Source: Gari tellinella
Lineage: Eukaryota; Mollusca; Bivalvia; Cardiida; Psammobiidae
Direction: 5' to 3'
DNA length: 64,000 nt
NCBI GenBank assembly: GCA_922989275.2
Contig: OV277858.1
Span: 16,913,427 to 16,977,426 of the forward strand
Shown piece by piece: positions 35,060 to 46,149 of the stretch. Under the pieces are notes generated by a model, which worked only from the letters and a program-made list of their open reading frames with translations, had not been told where the DNA came from and searched no databases. Every line of letters begins with the position of its first letter. Within the stretch, counting starts at the first letter, position 1. Position numbers and translations under genes: made by a program.

Positions 35060-35640
35060 ATCTGTTACTACTACTACAACTAATACATTCACTATTACTA
35101 CTACTACTATTTCAACTATTTTCTATTTCTATTGCTACCAGTTCTAGAACTATTACTGTTACTACTACATGTACTTAATATTATAACTACTTGCTTGTTT
35201 GAAAAACGACAATGCTCCTTCCCTACAATGACCCTCTCAACAACGATTGCCTCTTAACAACAATGTTTGCCCTTATTTCCCCGAATATGAGCATTCTCTC
35301 TTTCAAGTTTACTGCTGTAAACTCGTCTGTTTAAAATGGCCATTTGTTGTTTATCTCAAAGTGTATATTTAAACAACTATTACTTACCTATACTACTATT
35401 TCCAACCATTACTACTATTACTACCTTCCATTACTACTACTACTACTACTACTACTGCTGCTACTTCAACTACCAAATATTACTACAATGGCTTCTACAA
35501 CTTACTGATTCATTATTTTATTGTTACTACTACTACTTCTATTGCTACTACTATTACTACGACTACTGCTTAATAGTAACTATATCGTCTTTGTACTACA
35601 TTTCAATAACCATACTACTACTTTAACCTCTACATTCACT
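35060..35640. repeat. ACT/TAC trinucleotide-rich tract
   Basis: Interrupted runs of TACTACTAC and variants (longest near 35428-35455). The 96-codon Tyr/Ser-rich frame at 35336 is this microsatellite translated, not a gene. Confidence 0.8.
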
Positions 35641-35796
35641 GCTAATTAATTCTACATGTTCTATCTCTACTTCTTCTATCTCTACAAGGGTTGTTCAAAG
35701 AGTTTTGATACTGGATCAATAACGTCATTATAATAAGTGCAACATGCATGTGTCATATATCATTTAAGAATACTTCTGAACAGTGGGCTATATCTC

Positions 35797-36300
35797 AAAT
35801 AAATACGAAATACTCAAGCAGGAAACGCAACACAAACAATACACCCACCTCTCAAGCAGAACACACACACAGTCATACCATAACAAACACACACACGCAC
35901 AATCCCATTTCTTCATCTACACACTAAATAGAAAACAACACGCAAGACAAACATAAAGCAAAGTGAACATAGGATCCCGCCTTGGTACGGTCAGCAGAAA
36001 ATCAATAATTAATTATAAATTAATCATTAACTACCACTGGGGGGTTAAACCTGGGTTTAGGGGCGCCCAACTTCACACTTATCTCCTATATTCACCTATA
36101 AAGACGAACAGTGTACATAAAATAGAAACCCTGTTCCACAACCTCACAATCAAAAAGACCGCCAGCACAGTAACTAAATACATGTAAAACATTTAACAAA
36201 AAATCTATGACAAGATCATTAGTAACATGGGAAAGAATTAAACATTCAAGCCCGTGTTAAGAATAACCCACTATGGCAACGGTCAAATTGTACTCAAGCA
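35797..36300 (+). repeat. CA-rich interspersed repeat, copy C
   Basis: Begins AAATAAATACG and runs through the CA tract, GGTACGGTCAGCAGAAAATC, CACTGGGGGGTTAAACC and CCCACTATGGCAACGGTC to TACTCAAGC, where similarity to copy B stops. The longest uninterrupted copy in the window. Confidence 0.85.
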
Positions 36301-36571
36301 CTGTTGATGAGCCCTTTTGGCGCTGAAATGACGATATAGTATATATTTTATATGGTAACATTTTGACTACAACAGAGGATACGTTTGGATTGGGGACCTT
36401 CTGTCGATGGGTGCATTTTCGATACTTTGTGACTAAAGTGTGGTAGTGCTTTGTGTTTTTGTACATTTTTTAGTATGTACGATTTCTTGGTATTCAATAT
36501 GCTTGTATTAAAAAAAATACTTTCAAAATATACGAGACAAAAGACAAAAACTATAAAATACATTTGAGTAT

Positions 36572-37018
36572 TGTCGATGATGTTTGAACTGGTACCCTAT
36601 GCATATTCCGCCTTTTTCCGTAAGCTATTTTTATCTTCCGGAAAACAGTTGGAGATTTAGTCATTGAATAATGAAATGTACACCATAGTCTGTTACACAG
36701 TCGACAGTAGCTCAGTGGTTTAATCACCGTACTACCAATATCAGGGTCGTGAGTTCGAACCCAGTCATGGTAGTTTTAAATACAATTATATTTTTTCGAT
36801 ATATATTTTCTTTTAATCATTTTGTCGGATAGACGCATGCCTGTGTGAATTGTGTACAGTGAAACTTGTCTTACACAAAAATTCGTATAAGTAATGAAAT
36901 CCAACATTTTTGCTGAAAGCATTTATTGATTTTTATCAAAACATTCAACGGAAAATCCCGACATCATCGACGAAAGTTGACGGAAAGTGATGAGTGCCAG
37001 TTCAAACATCATCGACAA
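36572..37018. mobile_element. TA-flanked MITE carrying a tRNA-like sequence
   Basis: TTGTCGATGATGTTTGAACT (+GG) at the left end has a perfect complement (CC+) AGTTCAAACATCATCGACAA at the right end, and each side is flanked by TA. TA duplication plus short inverted ends is the pattern of Tc1/mariner-type insertion. The terminal word CATCATCGACGAAAG is repeated internally near 36963. No transposase is encoded. The tRNA-like stretch in the centre is listed separately. Confidence 0.8.
36703..36773 (+). ncRNA. tRNA-like sequence (SINE head or pol III promoter)
   Basis: GTAGCTCAGTGGTTTAATC supplies an A-box-like element and GGGTCGTGAGTTCGAACCC a good B box, about 33 bases apart, as in a tRNA gene. 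The acceptor and anticodon stems do not pair convincingly, so this is not a functional tRNA. It is probably the head of a tRNA-derived SINE captured inside the TA-flanked MITE. Confidence 0.6.
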
Positions 37019-37020
37019 TA

Positions 37021-38467
37021 ATAAATCTTGTTTTTGCGTTCACATGAGGTATTTCTTATTGTTTATAAACAAAAAAGTAAGTATACACATGCATTTTTGA
37101 TTCAGAATATTGAGGATGCATCAATTAGTTTGGATCCAATTATTTTGTAGTGTCTGACAAAACAAAAACTGTTTGTCACCTGGAAACCGTTTCTTTAAAA
37201 AATATTTGCTACTTTAAGATAGGTTGATCGTTAAAGAAGAACTATTAAAAATATAACTGGACCTTTGTTCTAACAACGTCATAGCTTTAATCGAGAATAT
37301 GCGAGGAAACGTTTTAGACGTCCCCAACCGACGTTAATTATTTTAGATTAAAGGAAATATGCAAGGTTGCAGGAAAAATGCTTGACCAGCTACAAATTAT
37401 TTTACATGACCGATGGATAGTACATTTACATTGGAATTTGACTTTAAAAGTTTCATCCTCAAATATTGAAAAAATACAAAGGATGTAGCATAAACATAAA
37501 CTATACTATGATTTGTCATGAGGTAAAAGTAAAGAAAATGATGTAACCGCCCCAACCAGACGTTATCTATTGTATTGTTGGTAGGGTGGTTGAGTTTGCT
37601 AGTAGTATACAAAGTGCCAAACGTCGAGTATGTCAGATAAATGAATAACAGCGACAGTCCAAACTTTGTAATACATGACCTGTTATTGACCAGGTTTACT
37701 GTATTATTGTACTAATGAAGGCACTGGCATTAATAATAATCGAATGTAGTCAATGCTTATTCCATTGTTGGATTCATGTCAGAACTGGCTGCAACGATGT
37801 GGGACACTTAGTCAACTTATGTTTCTATTTTCCTGTTTTTAACCATGGAAACTTTCTTGCACATTTCCTTGCACGCAGATATATTTTAGTTCCAGTACTT
37901 AGATTTTAAAATACATTGCACTTTACCTTATCTAGGGGTTTCAGGTTGAACGATCGTGAGACTCGGCCCCTTATGCATGTTTCCTTTTTCTACTGTTTTC
38001 GAATTATTTCGTTTTATCCAGAAGGAAATATGTTAACAAGGACAATTGTTTTATCTATAAAGGCAATATTGTTATATTAACACCTGCTTATAATAATTTT
38101 TGAAAATGAGCCCCTAACACTACATTTTAAACAAAACTGAATATATATATGACAATTATTTTGTTTGCATTTTAGCCAGGTCCGTTAGCTCGATAATTTG
38201 GCAAAATACTTCAAATCATGATGCAAGCAAGGGACTATCTACAATTATTGTATAGACATGTCTAATCCAAACAATCCCATTAGCCACCTCAATTTGCAAT
38301 TCATATTCAAGATGGCGGCCATTTCATAATGGCTGCCATTTCCATTTTGCTCAAGTTATGTCGTAATCGTAAGTCTCATGCAAGTGCAAAAACGCTAGGC
38401 AAAAGTAACAAGTGTGAGATGTAAGATATAAATCATCAATTGGGGACTGTAATATGTTGTTAATTTA
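37021..38467. other. No gene recognised
   Basis: Contains ATGGCGGCCATTTCATAATG-type self-complementary words near 38312, but no supported ORF or repeat unit. Confidence 0.4.
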
Positions 38468-39682
38468 GACGTCAGACGTCATTGACGTACAGAGAGGCGT
38501 ACGTCAGGGGGAGGGCGTACTCTCTACGGTTTACTATGCTATGGCCGGAAAGGGAATTCACCCCCGGGGAGTCAACCCAATAGTCTCTCGAAATATTTAT
38601 AACAAGATAATCATTCCCACTGTACTGTATGGCTCAGAACTATGGAACAACATGACCAAATCCGACATTACAGCGATTAAAACTTTTCAACATTTCATCG
38701 TTAAGAAAATACAAGGCTTCCCTATTTCTACTCAATCAGATATGGCTAAATCTATGCTAGGGCTATATAGGCTTTGCTCAATAATTGAAAAAATGAAACT
38801 CTTATTTCTACACAAAATCCTTAGTTTACCCTCAATTTGTATAATGAAAGAAATATTCACTCGTAAATACTGTATGTACCTATCTAGCAAGACATCAGTA
38901 TCGTATGGTTTCATACCATACGTTTGTACCTTACTTTCAAAGTATAAACTTACCGCTATCGTTCACGCATTTATTTCCTATTCAGATCCACTCCCGCAAA
39001 ACATATATGGAAAAGTATTGTGTACAATGCTATTGCTATGAACGAATCTAACTTATGGGACCAGCGAATGTCTACTGATAGTGACTTCATATACTTTAGA
39101 ATTATCCAGCCTACTATTAAGCCATGGATTGTGCATGAAACATTCAAAGAAAGTTCAGCTAGATACACCATGGCAACCATAGCTAACATATGGCGCAGAG
39201 CCCCCACAACTGGAGAACGAAACGTGCAAATTGTGTGGGTCAGCAACGTATGAGGAACTTGTTCACTTCCTTAGGGAATGTACTGGAACACATGATCTAA
39301 GAAATACCTTAAATAACAAAATCGGAACAATCCTTGGAATGCCTCTTTTAAACAAGCTGTCTGAATTAGACAGCCTTGCTTGGGTTTTAAAAAGCTTAGG
39401 TTCACCAATACCACCAGTCTTAGATCCCGAGAGTTAGAAGCAATTTCTCAACAAAACCTTTAAAAACCTTTATCCTGCAATAAACAACGTGGTCATTAAT
39501 GTACTTCCTACACGGGGGTTGCTAAAGAGAAGGAGTACTGTACCTTTTTGTAGTAAATATTGATTTGTCTCATGTATATCTCATGTGTAATTAATTATTT
39601 GCATTTTTTGTGTTGATTCTATTGTAATGTTAAACATATCTCCTTTATGGAGGAAATAAAAAAAAATGAATTGAATTGAACA
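38468..39682 (+). pseudogene. LINE remnant: RT motif B joined to C-terminus
   Basis: At 38490-38535 a frame reads QRGVRQGEGVLSTVYY, the RT motif-B region. It passes directly into AMAGKGIHPRGVNPIVS and IIIPTVLYGSELWNN, which normally lie far downstream, past motif C. The rest is TFQHFIVKKIQGFPISTQSD, then a frame change near 39020 (AIMNES... SARYTMATIANIWRR) and a finger-like CKLCGSATYEELVHFLRECT. The 3' end has TCTCC/GGAGGA, AATAAA and an A-rich TGAATTGAATTGAA tail. So the element is 5'-truncated and has lost RT motif C internally. Confidence 0.8.
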
Positions 39683-42604
39683 TGTAATTTTTGAAGGATT
39701 ATTAAATTACTTTTCGTCGGACCGTGTCTTAACTACTAACGAAAGCTATTAAATCATAATTTAGGTGTGTTTCGTCCATTTCGGTAGTGTTTCACTCTCT
39801 CCCATGAAGATGAAAACACAAAAAATAGTGAAAAAATGGCCGCCTAAACACCTTTTGTTCGTTATAGTATCCGGTATTTCGGGGAACAAATACACATATA
39901 TTACATCTCCTTCTCCCAAACTTCGTGGCTAACTGCAACCACACTTTACAGGAATTTTCTTTAGGTAAATATCTTTCAGAATAATTGTTTTTAAATGAAG
40001 AACTCTTTTCCCCATGGCGACAAAGTGAAAAACTGGAGAAATCTTTACAAATTCTTATTGTAAAACAAACAAGGCACAAAGCTTAGATACTTGATGGGTT
40101 GTATTACATTGCAGATTTATTTAGATAGTATTTTTTTCTTAATTATAAAGTTGTAACAAATCGCTGAAAATTATATTGCAGTATATTACAATACGGATGA
40201 ACTGTATTGTCATGCATGTATATAGCAATATACGAGGGTCTTTTAAAAAGTTGCGTTACTTTGACATTTTCTTGAAATATACATGTACTATTTTTATGTA
40301 TGATACAAGCTTTTAAAGGCCTATTTCTTGCGGATACAAACATACATCTCACAAGTCATTACTCTTATTTGACACAGTCTAAATTAGGTTACAATAATAT
40401 CAAACGAATGACTCTACACTCATGCAATTTTATAGAATTTGAAATACTATTGAGATTCACTGAAGGGACAAATATCGTTTTATTCTTTAACATGTCGACA
40501 TCGTTTGTCTGATATATTGACATAGATTCAAAACAACGTGATGTATTAAGTGTATGTCGATAAAAACGACATTCATATATTCGGTAAGCCTATATAGTTG
40601 TTACATTAATGACTGAATTAATGCAAAATGTAAAATTGTTCAGTTTTTATTAAACTGGATCCTTTTTTAGATGAAAAAGAAAATAAGATAAGTCATTTTT
40701 TCCGAAAACAAGTTGATATTATCAAGAAAGTTTAAAACACTTTTAACATGTTTCATTAATAATTCAGTTTATATCATTTTATAGTGAATTTTAATGTTTA
40801 TACAAAATAGAAAGTCACACACCTGTCAATTAAAGCAGGTGAAGCATATTTCGATTTTATTATTAAGTCATTTCAACATTAAGTGTTATTCAGTATAATT
40901 CTAATAAATGAATGAATTAATGAATCGTCAATGTCAGTCCCGATGAACTGGAAAGTAAGCGAAGTGTTTTCAAGCTGTTTCATTGCAGTATCTCCAAGAA
41001 CATGCTCTTTTCAACGATGTATCATACGTGATAAGTATACAGGTAAGTACCAAAAATATGCCCAAGAAAAAAAAATATGAATAACCCTCGTAAGTATGTT
41101 GAACAGGCCTTGATGGGGGTGGTCCTAAGCTTTACATATATTTATCGTTATCATATACAGTCTAAATGTGTGTCAAATCACAAAGCCACAAATTTGAGAT
41201 ATTTGATGAAAAGCATAGCCTAGTAAACCTCTACCCAGATTGTCAAAAGCATTATAGTCCCGGAGTAATAAATGACAGCACCAATAGGTCACTAGCTTAA
41301 CATGTATTTAAAACGGAAACTTAGACCATCACAACCCTTATAGCCGAGAGCTTTAATCTATTTGTGTAGCGTATCGCCTAGAATACCTCTATAAATTCTA
41401 GTAAATTCATAGCCCTGAGACCTAAGTCTTGTTGGAAAGGATTGCCACTCTCATTGATGGTCGATGTCAACATTTTCACTTTCTAAATCAGTGACGTATG
41501 TGAACTCTTTGCATGCTTATGGTGACTTGCACTACCATAATCGTGTTTAGCGATTAATCATTCTTCGAACTCTGCACATAATATGCTCGAATTGGGCTCG
41601 CCATAATTCAGCGTCTAACAGCTAAAGGTCATCTGTGATGCAAATTGCACCCCGTTGCCCTTGATGATTGCATTCGCCTGTGAGTTGGCTTAGGGTATTG
41701 ATAGTGTTGAGAATTGTCTCATTGAGGATATTGTGGTTTTAGTGTTACCAATTAGTCTACCTTCCTATTCTTCTATTTGTTTAGCAGTTATTGACTTTTG
41801 TCTGGATTAACCTGGTATAATCAACACTTATATCTCATATCTACAATGTTTTTACTTTAGAAATTAAGTAAACACTTATCTTTGAAGCAGGTGAATTTCA
41901 TTTACATATATTTTTCTCCATGCAACATATACTCCTTGTTTGATCAAACTGCTTGAATAAGAGGACCATAATGTCTCTATATCTCTCAACAGTGTTATAG
42001 AATTTGACACCAGAGCCGCGGGTTGGGGACACTTTTAATACTGGGGCTTTGCTTTTAACAAATCTGATAGAGGCCTACTACATGGTTCTGAACAAACTAG
42101 GATGTATAGTTTGGACACGTTTGGAAAAACGTTTTCTTCATTCTTTGTCACCGCTGACCCTTTACAGCAATAATATATGTGTGTTGTTAGGAAGAAATTG
42201 TTTTAGAAAGGGTACATTGTGTTGTTTGGGCAAAAGTGGTAATCAATGTTGTAACGATCGAATCGTTGTAAGTATGGACACCGTATTGGAGGATCACTGT
42301 ATTAGGTAACGGTTTACACTAAATATCAAAATGTTTTTGACATGAAGTTGTTTAAGTTTTCAAATTTTCAAATACCAAGTCTTTATTATACTGCAAAGTA
42401 AATTCCCTAACTCTGATTGGATACCGAGCCGTATACGTGACCTCAAGTACCATGTGAGCTAAAAGGGTTCGTAGACATGCAGCTATGTTCATTGTTTGAC
42501 AGCCCTCTGAGTCTTGGTAGAAAAAAAGATGGCCGACTGCTCGACAGGATGGGATGCATTCAATCGTGCATCCTCCATTTAAGTCCATTTCGGCTAAGAA
42601 CTAA
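39683..42604. other. No gene recognised
   Basis: The 95-codon reverse frame at 39792 and the 101-codon forward frame at 42004 show no known domain. Sequence is AT-rich without clear repeats. Confidence 0.4.
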
Positions 42605-42618
42605 GGGGGGGGGGGGGG
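42605..42618 (+). repeat. Homopolymer run of 14 G
   Basis: An uninterrupted G14 run in strongly AT-rich DNA; may be prone to assembly error or to G-quadruplex formation. Confidence 0.9.
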
Positions 42619-42843
42619 CGGCATCTTTCAACAGTCACATTCACTCTGGGAAAGTATGACGACAATGTCTACGAGCGAGCCTATTTTTCTTTTGAAAAAC
42701 AACCTTCAGAAAGATGACGTCATTTCAGATCAACGTCATAGGTTTTGACGCTGGTTTTTACTGTTTACTTTGGGCGCTGTGCACGAAAAAATTCGAAATA
42801 TTTCATGTGAACAGTAAATAATTTGCAGTATAATACATTATTT

Positions 42844-42976
42844 ATACAGTTTCTTCACAGGGTACATGAGGATTCACTCCCGACTGGTCAAATCATGTAA
42901 CCTTCGCCTAACGGCTCGGGCAACATGATTTTTTCAACCGCGAATAAATTATCATGTACCCTGTGACGAAACTATA
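42844..42976. mobile_element. Small palindromic MITE, ~130 bp
   Basis: TACAGTTTCTTCACAGGGTA (+CATGA) pairs with TCATGTACCCTGTGACGAAA (+CTATA) with two mismatches. The right end abuts the TATCTATC tail of the minus-strand LINE, so it probably inserted at the LINE tail or the reverse. Confidence 0.65.
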
Positions 42977-45525
42977 TCTATCTATCTCTATCTTCCTTTC
43001 AGTCAAATCCCTTGTGGGGACCTGGACTTTGACGCGAGTCAACTGCCGAGAACATAATAAGAACATATAAAAGGAGTGTTTAAAAGATAAGAAGGTAGTT
43101 TGTTAAAATATAGATAAAAACAGGACAGGTGAACTTAAGGTGAGACATGTTCAATCTGGCTAACAGCCAGACTGAACTATGGGCCGGACAGGGTAACAAT
43201 GTCAGATGGCAGGGCATTCCACTGGACTACTGTCCTAGGGAAAAAAGAGAATTTATGGTAGTCAGATTTGGTTTGTATGATTTGGATTGCCTGTGAATGT
43301 GAATTTCGAGAGTGGTCAAATAATTTCGAAGTGGGATGGCTACTTGGTTATGCAGAATATTCTGGAACATGACTAGGCGTTGATCAACGCGGCTGAGATC
43401 CAGTCGTCTCCATTCTAGTGCATTAAGCATATCAGTTACAGAGGATGTAGGCCGTAGTCCCTTTTAGTCTAACGAGCCGCTCTATTCTACATTGCTTCAA
43501 GTTGGTCTATCAGAGTGCTGGTGTGGGGTGACCAGACAGTTGAGCAGTATTCAAGCTGCAGCCGTACAAGTGTCTTATAGGCTACAGCTTTGAGCTTTTC
43601 AGAATGGACTTTTACATTTCGTCGAGAAAACCGAGTGTCTGATTTGCTCTTTTTGTTATGTTATCAATATGTGTGTGACATGAAATATCATTGGAAAGAG
43701 TGACACATAAGTATTTGGCTGCGTAAACTGTGTCAAGGGTGGTGTTATGAAGGGTATGGTATGTTGGTATAGGTGTCCTGTGTTTAGTTATGTGTAGTAC
43801 TTGGCACTCTGACGGGTTGAAGGCCATATCCCATTTTTTTCCCATATTTCAAGTGGTTTAAGATCATGCTGTAGGAGGCTGGAGTGAGGGGAGACAGTTA
43901 GAGACATACTGTAAAATCCGGAATATAGGCGTATACGCTTATTTTGTAAATTAGTGACGCCTCTATGCGCTTATTTTAGCGTATGCGCTTGTAAAGAAGG
44001 ACAGACGGCGCTAACTTTCGAAGTCGAAATAAACTTACCACGTTGTTGATTTGATCGTGTTTTAATTGGAAGTGAGTCGAAAGTGAAAGTAGACTGGGTC
44101 ATTGTTTTCCTACCGCTCATTTCCCAGACTGCACCTACCCACTTAGTGATTAACATAAATGGAGCCGGTACTGATTTAGGTTCTCGTGCATATGTTTATT
44201 TTGTAAAACCTCAAGTTGTTTTTTCATAACATCAAAAAACGCTAGAATATGACTTTCTCGCTAATTTTCCTGGCGACTGGACCATTCAGTAACTAATACC
44301 ACTCAGCGTAAAGTTTACACCTGTTCACCTGATGTTATTAAGCACAAACGAATTTTAGTGAGAAGTTGTCATGTTATCAAGTTTTCTACTAGTTTTCACA
44401 CATTTACCCATATCAAATACCTACCTATTGTTGCCTGCGGACACTACACAATGCATTACACAATGCATCGGTAAAGCGTGAAAACACCGTTATTATCGAC
44501 AGGTAAGGCGCCGCATATATTTCGGCTCATGGGTTAGACCGTACAGAACTTCCGCCAGACATTTTGTAAGCAAATTATGTATACGCTTATTTTATAGGGA
44601 AAACAATCGTGAAGGGTCGACTGCGCCTATTTTAGCTATGCGCTTATATTTGACTATGCGCCTACTTACCGGATTTTACTGTGATGGCTGTGTCGTCCGC
44701 AAACAACCTCACAGTAGAAGACTGGACATGCTCATGAAGATCATTAATGTAGATTAGAAAAATAGTTGGGCCAAGAACTGAGCCCTGAGGGACTCCAGAG
44801 GATACAGGGATAGTGGAGGAGGAAGATCCATTTACTACAACGGACCGGGATCTGCTATCAAGGAAGCTCTTGATCCATTGTAGTGGTCGGTCTCTAATAC
44901 CATAAACGTGGAGCTTGTACAGAAGTTTACCATGATTAACCATGTCAAAAGCCTTGGAAAATTAAAGTTGTATGATATCTACTTGGCTTTTGAGATTTAC
45001 AGAGTGGAGGATATCGTCTATCAGCATAAGAAGTTGCGTTTGACATGACCTTTTTTGCCTGAATCCATGCTGGAGCTTATAGAAGAGATTGTGATTAGTA
45101 AAGTGTTTGGTGATGCTGGAAGCTACTATGTGCTCTAATGTTTTACACAGAATACAGTTTAGAGATATCGGGCGGTAGTTGGCTGGGTCTGACCGGGAGC
45201 CTTTCTTGAATATGGGAGCGACATTGGCCATTTTCCATATATCGGGTAGGGTGTGGGTCACTAGAGATTTTCTAAAGAGTTCTGAAATAATTGGGGCAAA
45301 TTCTTTATGGGCATTTTTGAGGATTATTGGTCTGATTTTATAAGGCCTAGCGGCCTTATGGGGGTTTAAGTTCGTTAGAAGCTTCTCAACACCATCTTTT
45401 GAGATCTTGATATTGGGCATGGGTGCATGAGGACTGATTTTCTGCTGGGGGATCTCCCTACCTGCATCTGCCAAATCATGCACTTTAATTCCAGCAAGAG
45501 ATTTAAGAGAGAGTGGAGATTTAGG
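42977..45525 (-). pseudogene. 5'-truncated CR1/jockey-type LINE, minus strand
   Basis: Reading leftwards from 45525: SPLSLKSLAGIKVHDLADAG, TNLNPHKAARPYKIRPIILK, MANVAPIFKKGSRSDPANYR, FYKLQHGFRQKRSCQTQLL, motif A as L-stop-FSKAFDMVNH near 44950 (the catalytic Asp codon is a TAA), VSSGVPQGSVLGPTIFLIYI (motif B) and VRLFADDTAI (motif C, intact). A MITE then interrupts at 43910-44680. The frame resumes with LTVSPHSSLLQHDLKPLE, KWDMAFNPSECQVLHI and ALEWRRLDLSRVDQRLVMFQ. The element ends in a (GATA)-type tail (42977-43000). 5' part with the endonuclease is missing. Confidence 0.88.
43910..44680. mobile_element. MITE inserted in the minus-strand LINE
   Basis: Left end TGTAAAATCCGG then TATAGGCG; right end complement CGCCTA then CCGGATTTTAC. 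Subterminal words ATGCGCTTATTTTAGC / GCGCTTATTTTA recur near both ends. It separates LINE motif C from the thumb region, so it is younger than the LINE. About 770 bp, non-coding. Flanks do not show a clean target duplication. Confidence 0.75.
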
Positions 45526-46149
45526 TAATATATATAACTAATAATGTAAAAACTAAGAGACTCATTAAATTTATATGAGGACTAGGAATTTAAAACAATT
45601 GACATAGGTTTTCACGGCGATACTCTGCACTTAAAATTGCAAATTCTGGGCCTTGAGATTTTTATTAAGATTTTATAAAGTTTCCTATTTAGTTCCTTTT
45701 AAAGCTTGTGACCCATGGGTGGGTCGATTTAATACTTCCGGTCTTAATATTGATTGATATAAACTTGTGAAATATGTCAAAGAGCAAGAACCTAGTCTGA
45801 TTCTGTCGACCTCCTTTCGTTTGCATTCCCCAATTAAGTATTCATATTTTTATGATGTATGTATTGTCATATAAGCTTTGCTTGTACATTTGTAATTGTT
45901 TTAAAACTTAAATTCAAGATGTATATTAAACAACCTCCCGCTGGCTCACAACGGTTATACCGAACTCTTTGGAATATCACATTCCTAAATATGTCGGCAT
46001 TACCTGTCGAGAACCAGTTCGTTAATGTTGTAGAGCATCATTTTGCAGTTTGAATTGAGTCCAAGTATGGACAGATGAATTAAATTCGTGCAAAAAATGA
46101 CCAAAACACAGCAGGTTGTTCCAATATCATGTTCATCTTTATACTGAAT
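45526..46149. other. No gene recognised
   Basis: No motif or clear repeat; the short forward frame at 45859 is not supported. Confidence 0.4.

Noticed and set aside
35336..35626. 96-codon Tyr/Ser-rich frame
   Set aside because: It is the ACT/TAC microsatellite translated; no real protein sequence features.
36703..36773. Functional tRNA gene
   Set aside because: A and B boxes are good, but acceptor and anticodon stems do not pair; called tRNA-like only.
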